A stretch of 64,000 nt of DNA from Hortaea werneckii (lineage: Eukaryota > Ascomycota > Dothideomycetes > Mycosphaerellales > Teratosphaeriaceae), in assembly GCA_037044905.1 (NCBI GenBank), contig JBAOKB010000174.1, forward strand, positions 186,001-250,000, in the 5' to 3' direction. Below, one piece after another: positions 20,983-32,828 of this stretch; position 1 is the stretch's first letter, and every line of letters starts with the position of its first letter. A program made the position numbers and the translations under genes. Under the pieces are notes generated by a model. It saw nothing but the letters and a program-made list of their open reading frames with translations, was not told the origin of the DNA and ran no database searches.

Positions 20983-22726
20983 ATGGATGACAGCGAAGTT
21001 CTCCGACGCGTGGCAGCTCGTCTGTCCAACAACAGCATCCCGAACCAAGCACCTAAGTCGACGACAGTGCCGCGCTCTATGCCAGCTCAGGCTATCACTA
21101 ACCCTCCACATGCCAGAGCCGCAAATATCGAAGAAACTTCGAAGACCGGCACTCCAGCTGCGTCCTTCGACGTTTCTGCGTCTACATCCACTGAAGCCCT
21201 TACTGAGTTTAACACAAACACCATGGCGGCAGCCAATGGGTCAGGGCCGCCTCTTAAAGGTGACTCTGGGGCCTTGAAGGTACGAACGTCTCCCTCTCCT
21301 TGAATGATAGAATGCTAACGTGTTTCTCCAGGAGGCACGTGAGTTTGCGAAAGCGACAAGCCAAACAAAGGTGCACTCACGCACTCCGCGAGCCGCCTCG
21401 AGCGTCTCCTCAGCCTTTCCGGGTCGCAGCGCACGTGAGCCACGTGCTCAAAAGATGCTGAGCGAGTCCATCCAGGGCGTCACGTCACTCTCTTCACCAG
21501 TCTCAAGAGCGCCAAAAGCAGAAACTACACCTCTCCTCGCTGAAAACGTCAGACCTGGGGTTTCTAAGTGGGCCAACTTCTCAGCAACACCCAACAAGCC
21601 CGCCAGCCTTCAGAGCACTCCCGACCAAACCTTCACTTCGAACTCGTCTCACCAATCCTCCTCTGATCTTTCCACCCCTACTACAACAGTTGCTGCGGCT
21701 TCTAAACCCAAAGCTGACGGCGTAGACGATATCACAAACACTCTTCGAAGCACCTCCATTACAGAAGGTAGCCCAGGTGCCAAATCAGGTCCAAAGACGC
21801 AAACCAAAAGCGCCGGTCTCTTTGATCGCCAAATTCTAGGTGTCAACAATACACTGAAGGAGTTGAAACCTGAAATGACGCCACCTCACATGCGTGGCAA
21901 AGCGTTCAATCAAGGGCAGTCACCCACATCATCCCCACCGGTCGGAAAATCTGCGGAGAGCGCCAACGGGGCCAATCTGCCCATGGCACCAGAAGCACCA
22001 TTCGTTGCCACTGCAAAAACCCCTCAGCCGGTGCTGTCTGCTGCAGCGCCTGCTGCATTTTCCAGCGCCGTGGCTAAGCAGGAAGTGGCGGCTGCACGTA
22101 TTGGTGCGGAGTCCAAACTCTCTGAAAAGCAGTCTGATGGGCCACCACTGCAGGAAACCAAGAAGCTTTCCGACTCTCCAGGCAAGAAAGCTAATCCAAC
22201 CATGCTGGATGCCGACATCTTCGACACCCCGAAGGCCACGCAGTCTACGAAGGCCGGAGTTGATAGAGACGTTCCCGGCATATCCGCAGAGGTGCAGAGG
22301 GATGTCAAGGAACTGGGTGAGAAAGTGAGGAGCCTGGAGGCCGCAAAAGTAGAAATGGAGCATCGGCTGGAACAGATTGCGAAGAAAGATGAGCTGCGCC
22401 GCTTCATGGGCACCGGCGACATCAATACGCCATTTGCAATTGATGTCGCTTACCGTAAGTTTTCAACCCCTCGCTGGAAGGTGGAAAAGTACTAATGATC
22501 TGAAATAGCCGACGGTACCAAACGCGCGATTCAAGCGAGTGGGGGCATGAAGGTGGCCGATCTCATCAGGCGCTGTCGGGCAGATGCCAAGATCGAGGCC
22601 GGGACAACAAGCAACCCTCGCATCGCAATTGGTGGCTCGTTCATTGGCCATGGCCAGCTGCTGGGCGAAGTGAACGTGACGAAGGGCACGAACAAATTCG
22701 TTGCATTCCACTATGACCTGGTCTAA
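20983..22726 (+). CDS. Disordered Ser/Pro/Ala-rich protein with conserved-looking C-terminus
   Basis: Three exons: 20983-21279, 21332-22454 and 22509-22726, about 545 residues. The introns are clear: 21280-21331 (GTACGA..GCTAAC..CCAG) and 22455-22508 (GTAAGT..CTAATGAT..ATAG). The start ATGGATGACAGC is the first ATG of the frame. Most of the protein is low complexity. Near residues 440-460 a heptad-like helix appears (VKELGEKVRSLEAAKVEMEH). The last ~100 residues look folded (GDINTPFAIDVAYPDGTK, RIAIGGSFIGHGQLLGEV). I do not recognise a family. There are no frame problems. Its neighbour SLP2 is on the same strand. Confidence 0.75.
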
Positions 22727-23247
22727 AAATGACGCCTAGTGCCGCAGCTACTGGCAATGCACGGCAAGGACGCCTGAGATTGCTTGAAAATGTGGTAGAG
22801 GAGAGATTTGAGGATATGTTTGTTGGGCCTGCCTGATCCTGTGATGAAGTTGAAACAGGTGCGGCAGCGAGGGCAGTGGACTGTCGTAGATAGCACCCCA
22901 GCTGAGCGAGCACTGATGAAAGGTTGAAAGTGTGTCCAATTCCCATCCGCTCCATGTTACGCGTTCCTCGCAGCTAGGTAGGAATTGGGGTCGTCGGTCT
23001 TTGGATACTGATTCATTCTGCTTTTCAAATTCGCCACTTTGTCGTTCCTTCCTTGGCGAGAATAGTGCAGCGGAACGCTCCGTTGCAGTGCCGGTACCGG
23101 CCGCTCGGGAAAGCTCAGGTCATCGGTGACACAAGCGAGACAAGACAGCTGTGATGGCGCCGATGGCTTACACCTCGATTCGAAACGTGCGCGCGTAGTG
23201 GCCAACACCCATCTTACCCGTACGATATATACCCATCCAACACGGAA
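22727..23247. other. Intergenic, promoter of stomatin-like gene
   Basis: No gene. A TATA-like ATATATAC lies at about 23224-23231, just upstream of the next start codon. Confidence 0.5.
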
Positions 23248-24540
23248 ATGCCACCCGCTTCGACGCTCGAACCGGCCATGGCTTCCTTCGTCACTGCGGC
23301 GCGCCCAACATCCCGCCGCTCTCTCGCCGCCCTCCAAAACTCCCGCTACCCGTTACTCTTCTCCGCCCAGCGAGCAGCCTTCAGCACATCGCCATCCCAT
23401 GCATTACCCGGACCTGGCGAGAGCATTTTCCGCTCGTCCTCCACCGTCGGCGGCCCCCCGAGCACATACTTCCAGCGCTCCACCCTCCCCGCCAACACCG
23501 TCGTCAAGTTCGTTCCGCAGCAGACAGCATGGATCGTCGAGCGCATGGGACGATTCAACCGGATACTGCAGCCGGGTCTCGCCATCCTCGTACCTTTAAT
23601 AGACCGGATAGCGTACGTCAAGAGCCTGAAGGAGAACGCTATGGAGATTCCTTCGCAATCCGCCATCACTGCCGACAACGTCACGCTCGAGCTTGACGGT
23701 GTCCTCTACACTCGCGTCTTCGATCCTTTCAAGGCTAGCTATGGCGTCGAGGATGCCGACTATGCTATCACGCAGCTCGCGCAGACGACCATGCGATCAG
23801 AGATAGGACAGCTGACTCTGGATCATGTATTGAAGGAGAGAGCGGCGCTGAACACCAACATTACGCAAGCTATCAACGAGGCGGCCGCGGACTGGGGTAT
23901 CAGGTGTTTGAGGTATGAGATCAGGGATATTCATGCGCCAGGACCGGTCGTCGAGGCGATGCACAGGCAGGTCACGGCCGAGCGCAGCAAGAGGGCTGAG
24001 ATTCTGGATTCGGAAGGTCAGAGACAAAGTGCCATCAACGTTGCCGAGGGTAGGAAACAATCGGTGATCCTGGCCTCCGAGGCCATCAAGGCAGAGCAGA
24101 TCAACTCAGCGTCCGGTGAGGCCGAGGCGATCATGTTGAAGGCACAAGCAACGGCGAGAGGGATCGATGCGGTGGCGAGGAGTATCGAGCAAGGCCAGCA
24201 GAGTGCACAGGGTGCAGTGTCCCTGTCCGTTGCTGAGAAGTACGTGGATGCGTTTGGCAAGCTGGCTAAGGAGGGCACGAGCGTCGTGGTACCTGGCAAT
24301 GTCGGTGACATTGGTTCGATGATTGCGACTGCAATGGGTGTGTACGGAACCGTGAACCAGAGCCAAGCGAAAGCGCAGGCACAGAATCTTCTCAAGGATG
24401 GTCAGCAGGAAGCCCCGTCTCAAGCGGGTGGCGAGGTAGCGTCAGCTGAGCAGCAAAGCTCCTCTGATGAGAAGGCAAAGAAGGACGAGGTGACGCAGAA
24501 GGTGCTTGAGTCCTTTGATCGGACACAGCAGCGACATTAA
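23248..24540 (+). CDS. Stomatin-like protein 2, mitochondrial (SPFH domain)
   Basis: Single-exon gene of 430 residues. The N-terminus (MASFVTAARPTSRRSLAAL from the second ATG at 23278, or 10 residues longer from 23248) is Arg/Ser-rich and lacks acids, as in mitochondrial presequences. The SPFH/prohibitin domain follows at about residues 85-260: VVKFVPQQTAWIVERMGRF, GLAILVPLIDRIAYVKSLKE, DNVTLELDGVLYTRV, RSEIGQLTLDHVLKERAALN. A long Ala/Glu/Gln helix with SVILASEAIKAEQINSASGE comes next, then a disordered acidic tail. Family role: an oligomeric scaffold on the inner membrane that organises cardiolipin domains and respiratory complexes. It reads without frame errors. Confidence 0.93.
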   Translation: MPPASTLEPAMASFVTAARPTSRRSLAALQNSRYPLLFSAQRAAFSTSPSHALPGPGESIFRSSSTVGGPPSTYFQRSTLPANTVVKFVPQQTAWIVERMGRFNRILQPGLAILVPLIDRIAYVKSLKENAMEIPSQSAITADNVTLELDGVLYTRVFDPFKASYGVEDADYAITQLAQTTMRSEIGQLTLDHVLKERAALNTNITQAINEAAADWGIRCLRYEIRDIHAPGPVVEAMHRQVTAERSKRAEILDSEGQRQSAINVAEGRKQSVILASEAIKAEQINSASGEAEAIMLKAQATARGIDAVARSIEQGQQSAQGAVSLSVAEKYVDAFGKLAKEGTSVVVPGNVGDIGSMIATAMGVYGTVNQSQAKAQAQNLLKDGQQEAPSQAGGEVASAEQQSSSDEKAKKDEVTQKVLESFDRTQQRH

Positions 24541-25399
24541 AGCGAAAATAATTCGTGAACTTTTTCTGAATTGGTCTACTTTCCAATGACGTGTCTATCT
24601 GGCGTGGAGTTCAGGCGACCGGTGGCAAAAGAAGGCAGGAAAAAGCCGATACTGCGTGTAACGTTCTTGAAGTCTCGGCGACAGCGAGTTCTTGAAGAAG
24701 AAATCACCCAGCTCAAATTCTCCAATGGTCTGTGTAATAACGGCCGATTTGTAACTATATACTAGTGTATTCCACTATGTCTTCTACCCAGTGCCCTCCG
24801 TGTCCAATACACGGGGTGACACAACCTGTCATGCGCTACCAGTACTGACTTTAACTTGGAACTTTGAGAGAAAATGGTTGATGCCAGAGCAGTCATCATA
24901 GCCTGCTGATGCGATCAAAGCTTCGGATTCAAGAGAGGCATGCCTGATCCTCAGAGGTCTCCGCTAAAAGGACTGACAGCGCACAAGGAGCACTCTGCAA
25001 ACCTGCAGGCCACTGGCAGGGCTGCGACGGCCCTATTGGGCGAGTCTATACCGACTACATGCCATCTTCACACTCGCCATGGCATGAACATGTCCGTCTC
25101 CAGCGCCGAGACCGAGTCGAATCAATTCCCAGTGTCGATGAGAACCTATAGGATATGAGGTCGCCAAAAGATAAGAGTTTGCCTGTCCGTGTGAAACGCC
25201 GCGGCCGTGGAGCCGTACCTTTTCGATGTCGGATATTGCTACGCAGAGTGATGCGACAGCAAAAGAAGATCAACAGAGACCCTGACTTGGCGCGGTCGCC
25301 AAGGTTGAGAGGTGCAAAACGTATGATGGAAATCATAGTCCAGGCAGTCGAACTTCTTTCAGTCGCAGAACGATCGATGCGCTGTCGTTTCGAGTCCTA
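24541..25399. other. Intergenic, nothing recognised
   Basis: 3' flanks of SLP2 and of the convergent small gene. Only short ORFs, no RNA gene or repeat seen. Confidence 0.5.
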
Positions 25400-25963
25400 T
25401 TACGCCGTGCGCTGTGAAGGGAATAGCCGGTCCACGTCTGCCAGAACCCTCTCGATATCGGCGCCATGTTGGGCTGCAGTTTCGGCGCAACCTTCTTTCA
25501 GTGAGCTCCACGGATCGCTGGTGTCGCCGAGCCATCTATTCAGCGGCTCCTGCCGTTCTGAGGTCTCAGAGAGCATATCGTGAAGCTTCAGCATGCGCGC
25601 AAACCCGCTCTCAGGTCGAGCTGCATTAGTCGGACTGGCTTCCTCTGACGCGGTCTCAGACGGAGGGATGGATTCGTTGCTGGGTGTTTCAATTGTGTTG
25701 TTGCAGTTGGAAGTGGTGTCCTCACTGGTACAGTCTTCCACTAAAGACGGTGCGCTGTCGGAAGCAGGATTGGAGGACATATGGCCGACAATACTCTTCA
25801 AGTGGCCATGACTAGGTTCGCTCACCGGGCGCTGTTCCACGCCGTCGCCTAAGCAAGACACGCAAGATTGTCAGCAGGTTCCCTTGAGAGCGGCCGTCTA
25901 CTCCGTTGGCGGCATGGGGGGTCTTAGGCGGTTGAAAGACTCACGTCTCTGCGATGAAGGCAT
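25400..25963 (-). CDS. Small acidic hypothetical protein
   Basis: Two-exon model: 25963-25945 and 25848-25400, 155 residues. The tiny first exon (MPSSQR) joins through a 96-nt intron (GTGAGT..TTGCTTAG) to a frame rich in Ser/Thr/Glu (SNESIPPSETASEEASP) ending in a helical segment (ESGFARMLKLHDMLSETSER; ADIERVLADVDRLFPSQRTA). An upstream frame at 25924-26118 could instead supply a different 5' exon. No family recognised. Confidence 0.4.
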
Positions 25964-27458
25964 ACTGGGGATTCTGTTGGTGTCGAAGGCTGTCTAGAGG
26001 CTTTGAGAAAGGGGTTCAGAGATGGATCGTTCTGAAAGTAATCGAACAGGTTCGCGATCGGGAGGTGCGAGGAGAAAAGGGAGGCGGAGACTCGACTTCT
26101 CTCCTCCCCCGCAACCATGTATGTCGAAGAGGATCACATGGTCAAAGATTGCTGGTCCCAACGATGACGAGCCCATGAGCTTGGCTCTGCAGTTGAATCT
26201 TCCAGAACACCGTCTTCAAGGTCGCCGCACCGGCCGTCTGATTCGAGGCCCATGGTGAAGACCGCCAGACCAGAGCCGACGACATCGCTCAGGGTTCTCG
26301 TCTGTGCCAACGCATCACGGCAAGCCAAATGTGACGATCCGGAATACTGAACTTGCAGTCGGAAGCGAGGGTGCAGTAGCATTTGACTGGTATACCTGCC
26401 AAGACCTACTCCAGTTGCCTTCTTCTGCGTCTTCCTTGGGTCAGCCCAATAGGGAGGTCGCGTTATGAAGACTGCTCAGACTCTTGACGTTCTCGAACTA
26501 TAATTCTCTCCATGCTCGGTGCCGCCAACTGACATCGAGGGAGAACGTTCAGCCATTCCATGGTAACTCGGAAGGCTTCGCTGGCAGCCAGCATCTAGCA
26601 GGAATGTGGGAGCATCCTCGAAGCTGTGTGCTCAGGGGCTTCTTCGGAGCTTTGGCAAGCACACATTGTCAGAGCCCATGCTCCTTGTGAGCTGGCTGCT
26701 TGGGACTTGGGCGATCGAATCGGCGATGCTGGCGGGAGAGCATCAGGCATGTGTTGCCCTGTTTGTACTGATTGCGCGGCCGGTAGCTGCGCCATTAGCG
26801 TCGAGACAACAAATTGTTGGTGGTCAGACGGTTAGATAGGCACATGATCCGGGCCTGTGCTTGTCCAGGCCCAAGCCTCCTCACGTTCCCTTGCGAGGAG
26901 AACTATGCGCTGGCAAGGCAAAGAGGTGATGACCGGACCGGTGAAGAGGTCATCCGCCTCTGGCACAAAAGCGATCGCAGCGCGTCTCATTAGGCTTGTC
27001 CGGGACACTGTCGCCGTGGTATAACTGAAAGGAAAGCTCGACGGGTCGGAGGCAGAAAGCAGTCTCTTTTTACATTGCTGAGGGCAAAAGGCCATGCGTG
27101 CAAGCAATGGGCCAAGGGCAATAGGCAAAAAGGCTCTCTGTGTGTCCATGCAATGCAGCTCGCATGACGTCTGCGGCTTATAGCCTGATATGCGATCATG
27201 CGCGCTTGCTTGCTGTCGTTAAGATTTGTATCTGCACAGGTGGGTCAAGTAATATGTATCCATGTGCTTACCTGACCTAGCGGGCTTGCTGAGGGTAACA
27301 GAGTACTTCTTGCGAGGCCCAAGCCGTGCTGCAGCCACAAATAGAGGCGTTGGAAGCCGAAGCCTAACATATATAAATTTATCCCTTGGACTCCTTTTTG
27401 GTCTTTCGCTGTCCCTCCATTGGGTTTGAAGAGTTGCAGATGACATTTTGAGCCATGG
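25964..27458. other. Intergenic, 1.5 kb, no supported gene
   Basis: Both strands hold only 60-105-codon ORFs without domains. The leftmost part is the promoter of the small minus-strand gene, the rightmost that of the C2H2 gene; a TATA-like run (ACATATATAA) is near 27367. Confidence 0.45.
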
Positions 27459-28432
27459 ATGCCGCACAGGAGTGTTCAGGTCAGTCAATGCCACTACTAC
27501 CCTGGAGTGAAGATACCCTTTCTTTCCCCAAAGAGCGAAGCTGAAAAGAGCCAGGAAATGAGACCATCAACGTCTCCAGCTTCGTGGCAGTGTCGAAAAG
27601 TAGACTTCCGGAACACTTACAGTAATATCGTGCCGGAGGTCACAGAGGCGCAAGACTTATTTGAAGATGGAACCGCAGATCAATTAATTCCCTTGAACCC
27701 GATGGATTCCTCGATCGAGATATGCGATTCACCATCGTCAGTCTTGTGAAGTTCACCCGAGCCACCTCAATCTGGTCCACTGGATTGGGTACCGGAATGC
27801 AGCATGTCCAAATTCAGATATACCTGCCACATCTGTCAACAGATCTTCAATACATCAGACATGCTGGAGCAGCACGCCAAACGCACCCTCCACAGAGCAT
27901 ACACGTGCCCTGTCGAATCTTGCAAACGGACTTACTACCGTCGTGATGTCTATATCAGGCACAAGTCCACCCACGAGCAAAAGGCCTTCCATGTCTGCTA
28001 TTTCTGTGCCACGGAAGGCCAGGACAAAGCTTTCAAACGTAAAGACCACCTGAATCAACACCTTCGCAACTGTCATCCGAGAATGACACCGTGCCCAGTG
28101 AGTACAGATGGTTTCAGCACTTCCTCAAAGCATGAGCCTCGTCACAGCGGGAAGTTACCTCCAAACCCGAAATGCCCTCAGCAGTGCGAATTCCAGGGTC
28201 AACATGGGTTCCAAGATTACGATGTCGTATTGGGGCTTCGAATTACACCACACAGCAGGTATCATCAGATGCTTTTCAAAGCAGAGCAGCAGCAAAACTT
28301 GAGGAGGCTTTGACGGACATTGTTGTTGATGGCCATGATCTTCGAGTGCTGAAGGAGAAGCTAGATCTTCACAACCGATCGACACCTGAGCAGTTGGCGA
28401 GCAATCTCCGGAAGCTCGTCGAGGCATCGTGA
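27459..28432 (+). CDS. C2H2 zinc-finger protein
   Basis: Three exons, 27459-27736, 27803-28097 and 28148-28432, 285 residues. The first intron (66 nt, GTCAGT..ATGCAG) removes an in-frame TGA, and the second (50 nt, GTGAGT..GTCACAG) restores the last frame. Fingers: CHICQQIFNTSDMLEQHAKR followed by TLH; CPVESCKRTYYRRDVYIRHK followed by STH; and a degenerate third, CYFCATEGQDKAFKRKDHLN followed by QHLRNCH. The C-terminus is helical (ALTDIVVDGHDLRVLKEKLD). A second ATG at 27455 in another frame overlaps the start, so the first exon is the least certain part. Probably a nuclear DNA-binding regulator; targets unknown. Confidence 0.7.
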
Positions 28433-28822
28433 TCTCGCATGAGAGATCCGAAGTATGCGTAATAATGCGGCGTTGGCTGGACGGCGTTTGGCGTTTAACT
28501 GAAGCACCACTTCACTCCGGTCATTGTACATGGCAGTATACGCAAAGGAAAGCGGAAGAATGTTTCGCCACCAAACAACGTGGATTACGGCCTCGGGAGG
28601 CCACATCATCTTGTTACTGGCTTGTGTTCGGTAAAGTGAGGTTGGTTGAATTTCCGTGGGCGTGAGTACCGTGGGGAGAAAGAACCTCCAGTATGTTCTA
28701 TGTACGCGTGCATCTGTCTCTGGAAGATGGATGACTCAGCGTCCAGTGACGTGCCAAGGTCGCTGCAAAGGAACATCTTGTACCTTTGTTGATGATACAG
28801 CAATCACTTGTCAGGTTCAGAT
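28433..28822. other. Intergenic between convergent genes
   Basis: 390 bp of shared 3' flank of the C2H2 and GNAT genes; nothing else seen. Confidence 0.5.
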
Positions 28823-29543
28823 CTATCTCGACATGGGCCGCCGTAGCATGCCAACCCGCGGATCACTCGCGTCAACGCCATATGGGCGCAAGTCTAGCAT
28901 TGTCTGCTTCATAACCTGGAAGCCATGCCTCAAGTAGACACCCATACCGGTCTCTGTGGCCATCAAAGCGGCTAACATTCCCTCTCATCAGCTTTATCGC
29001 AACCCCATTGCACCAGCATGCTCGCAGCACCGCGTCGCTGATGATCAGGATGGGTGACCAGCATTAACAGATCTAGTGATGCAGTGTCAGCCCGACCGCA
29101 ATCGACTGACGAGAAAAACTCGCAGACTCACTGGCGAATGCTCCTCCGCCGACGAATTCGCATTTGAAAGCTTCCCAAATCTTGCCCATGGCGACCATGA
29201 CATCTGGAACTGGATGTATCTGTCTCTGAGGCCCCACGGCTACATCTCGTTCAGCGGGTGCAGGGCTAGCAGCGCCAGCTCTCTCATCTGCCATTTCGAA
29301 CCGCCACAGAGCGGCCGCTACGAGCTCGCCAAGCTCTGTATCCGTGACTTTCAGCCAGACCTGCTGGCTATCGTTCTGGAATCCCTCGCGGGCCCAACGT
29401 TCCACCATCTGCTGTCGGGGCTCGCCGCCTTGAGAAGCCATATCCATGGCTTTGGCTACGCACCAGCCTGCCATGGCGGCAGCTTCCACCGCAGTGAAGA
29501 CCGGAATATCGTCTTCTTCCATGAATGTAAGCTCAAGAGGCAT
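28823..29543 (-). CDS. GNAT-family N-acetyltransferase
   Basis: Start ATG 29543 (MPLELTFMEEDDIPVF). Exon 1 ends at 29132 in phase 1. A 59-nt intron (29073-29131, GTGAGT..GCTGACACTGCATCACTAG) follows, and exon 2 runs to the stop at 28823-28825. Exon 2 carries the acetyl-CoA loop: LVTHPDHQRRGAASMLVQWG. Downstream, KADER is followed in another frame by ALMATETGMGVYLRHGFQVM to the stop. One more base at the CCC of 28980-28982 reconciles the two. The central region MADERAGAASPAPAE is a likely surface loop. Substrate unknown; this branch is common in ascomycetes. Confidence 0.8.
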
Positions 29544-30797
29544 CTCTGGTTTGACTTTTGCAGAAAACGCAGGAATAAACTTTCACTAAGCTCTGTCTTG
29601 TGTGAAATGTAATGAATGGTTTTCTGGTATTTTGCAACAGCCGAAATTCTTACAGACGCCTTCTTAGTACGATCAACTCCCCGTCCTATTTGTGGACTTC
29701 GGAATGTAGGCGAAACAGACCTCCCAGTTGCGTATGTTGAGCCTCACGTATGATAAGTTCCAAGCCGACTCGAGTCTCATTATTGGTCGTGCCTAATTCG
29801 GCCTTGATGGCCCTGAAGCGAAGTTATAGCAGTGTGTGGCAGCAGCAGATGATCATACGCCCTTCTGGACCGCAATCTTTTCGTGAGCCCGGAAGTCTTC
29901 TACATGCCCGACCATCTCGCAATCTGATCTGCACAAAATTCTTTCTGCAAAAAGTCGAAAGCCGGGCTTTCTCGTACCGCCTTGTTTGCGATTGTTCTAG
30001 ACAGTTTGATTGCTTCCACCATTACCATCATGCCCGACGTTTGGAGCGTAAGCGAGGATGAAATGTTTCGTCCAGATAGAGTTTACCGATGGCAGATCAT
30101 TCAATGTTGCAGTCGCGCGATAGTAACTTTATCTCGCTGGAGAAGGCCGTAAATGATTCACCTTATTATTTACACCTAGAGCAGGTTGCCAAGCCGATGC
30201 TACAAGCATTGTTGTTCTTCCAAACGCTCAACGTCCCCGTCGTCTTGGCTTCAATGGCATTGCTGCGTGTACGTCATGATGCGGCTGCAATTGTAGTGCA
30301 TGCTCGGCTCTCCTCACCATGGACTACGGCGAACACTTCACCCTGCATCGGTTGAACATCAGGTAGAGACTATGGTTTCCCGAAAGATTCGATGTGTTGT
30401 TAGGCCATGATTAAAGCAAAATGGACAAAGGCTTGGTCGTTTCAAAGAGGTAGAAGTCTACAGTACAGGACGAAGAGGTGAGAAACTCCAGGCCTCCGAC
30501 CTGACGATCCGTATTGTACATGGCCGTCGCATGTTATTCCTGCGGGCATCCAAGACACCGATCAATGGCCCGTAGGTGGTGCGTAGGCTCACGATCTGAC
30601 ACGCGCTTCTGCAGCCCTGTCTGATCTAGTCACTGCCACATCCCTGCTGCGAGACCCAACGAGCCAACGAGCCGAACGGGTGGACGTGCTTGATCCACGA
30701 TGGCTGACGTTGGTACGTCAAACTCGAGTTCGCGCGTAGCGTCGCATTATACTTGCTGCTGTCGCCGGACAGCAAAGCTCACCGGTGTAGTTGGGCC
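29544..30797. other. Intergenic, divergent promoters of GNAT and RGS-LOV genes
   Basis: 1.25 kb without a supported gene. The ORFs at 29750-30061 and 30089-30355 have no recognisable content. It contains the upstream regions of two divergent genes. Confidence 0.5.
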
Positions 30798-32828
30798 ATG
30801 TCCTTTGCTGCACCAGCCTCCACCATAGCAGACGAACAGTCGCGGCGAATCAACCACCACCCTGCCTACGCGCATCGCATCCTCTACCCATTGGCAGCGA
30901 GGACGACGTTTTCGGCAACTCTCCAGCAGGAGCCTCAATGTCTGCACGGGGCTCGGTGAGCCCTGCCAGTATCTTCGACATCCCAGAGGTGCGCGAGGAA
31001 CATGAACAATTCACTGAGCCTACCACGGCCCAGGCCTCTGGAGCAGATGAAGCTTCCTATGATCTAAAGCCCCCGCCGCCCTCGGTTTCTCTGGACAATG
31101 TCGAATCTCTCACCCTGCGACTCTTCTCCCCCGACCACTTAGACGTCATTCTACGAGACAAGCAGCTAGCCTCACGATTCTCTCGCTTCCTCGAGCGTTA
31201 CCGCCCGCAACTAGCATCGCACCTCACCCGCTATGCAGACATGAAAAAGGCCATCGCAGCTGTAGAATATGCCAATGCCCTCGCAGACCAAGTTCCGGTG
31301 CCTCCGGGTCATCCTCATCACATTGCAGCGACTATCAATCAGCGCTTTGAAGAAAGGGCAAAGGCAACAGTTGATGATCTTGTCGATGAGGCTCTACCTG
31401 CATATATTACCCACAGGCTAGTCACGTTAGTGACGGACACTCTGGTGAAGGAGATCACGGGCAACAACGCACCCATAATGCGTGAGCTTATCCCAAGCTT
31501 AGCAGAAGTGTATTGTGTCACAGACCCATCTCTGCCCGACAATCCTATCGTTTACGCGTCTGAAGGTGAATCTCCTTAATCTCACGTTGCTTGTGCGAAA
31601 TGATGGTGAGGTTTGGCTGACGCCCTTATAGAGTTCTACAACACGACGCAGTACGGTCGTGAATATGTCATTGGTCGCAACTGCCGCTTCCTCAAGGACC
31701 GAAATCCTCTAATAGTACAGTGAGGCGTCTGATCGATGCTCTCACTGCAGGCCAGGAGATATGTGAGACGATCCTTAACTACCGACGGGACGGCTCACCT
31801 TTTGTGAATTTGCTCATGTTGGCTCCTTTGTACGACAACAAGGGTCAGGTCCGCTACTTCCTAGGCTGTCAGATTGATGTTTCATCTCTGATTGAAGGCG
31901 GACGTGGTATCGAATCCTTTGCTCAGCTTCTTGCTCAAGATCGCGCGGAAAGCCGATTTGGTGATAGGCTAGAGAAAGACCCGAAGTACATGCTCGGTGA
32001 ATTCAGTGCAATGCTCAACGAAGAGGATTCGAACGTTGTGAAGAACAGGACAAGAAGGTACAGCGAAGAGTCGAACAGGAGCATACCGCAGGAGCGTCTC
32101 GCGTACAGAGGCAGGCGAATACTAGGCATGGAAGATACTCCAACAGAGCGGGCTCTGTGGCCACATGTGTCGCTTGGACCTTCAGGCCGATTACCTGGGG
32201 TCTATCAGAACGTGAGCATTTCTGTCAAGCTACCAGTCCGGAGGATGCAAAGCTGACGCACAAACAGTATCTCCTCGTCCGCCCTTATCCGTCTCTTCGC
32301 ATCACTTTCACCTCTCCAGCCCTTCGAATACCTGGCTTGCTCCAGACGAAATTCCTTGACCGTATTGGAGGCCCTCAACACGTGCGTGAAGGCATTCTCG
32401 ATTCTTTAGCCCATGGACAAGGCGTCACAGCCAAGATCTCATGGCTCACCAACTCAGCATCATCAGTGGCAGGAGATCGCCAGAGCCTTGCGCTGGAAGG
32501 AAAGCCACGGTGGATACATTGCACGCCAATGCTTGGGAGCGACGAACGGGTGGGAGTGTGGATGGTCGTTATGGTTGAGAATGAAGAAGTGACAGGGCAG
32601 TTGAATAGACACCGGTACGAAAGCACACCGGGTAGCCCAACTGCATTGGGCGCAGCAAGCTCAAGTTACAACGGCAATAAGTTGTATGCTGAGTACTTGA
32701 GAAGGGAAGGGAAGCCGACTGCCTTCGGAAGCCAACGTGGTGGCAGTCAGAGGACGCAGTCGTCCGCCCGCGACCGAGAGATCGAGAAAGAGATCCGCGA
32801 GGTTGACGAGCACTTCAAGGACTTCTAG
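30798..32828 (+). CDS. RGS-LOV blue-light photoreceptor
   Basis: Three exons, 30798-31565, 31632-32211 and 32268-32828, about 637 residues after correction. Start: MSFAAPASTIADEQSRRINH. An RGS-like helical domain spans roughly residues 95-230 (LTLRLFSPDHLDVILRDKQL, RFSRFLERYRPQLASHL). The LOV domain follows: EFYNTTQYGREYVIGRNCRF, with the flavin-binding Cys near residue 274, then LIDALTAGQEICETILNYRR, DGSPFVNLLMLAPLYDNKGQ and RYFLGCQIDV. A third domain typical of RGS-LOV proteins has LRIPGLLQTKFLDRIGG. Two one-base losses are inferred, at 30887-30889 (between the N-terminal segment and the RGS region) and at about 31690-31693 inside the LOV core. Adding one base there turns CRFLK into CRFLQ, the canonical motif. 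Known relatives bind membrane phospholipid upon blue light. Confidence 0.85.

Noticed and set aside
26832..27149. 105-codon minus-strand ORF
   Set aside because: No domain, no splice partner and a chance-like composition.
27737..27802. In-frame TGA in the C2H2 gene read as nonsense or readthrough
   Set aside because: A 66-nt GT..AG intron covers it and keeps the frame.
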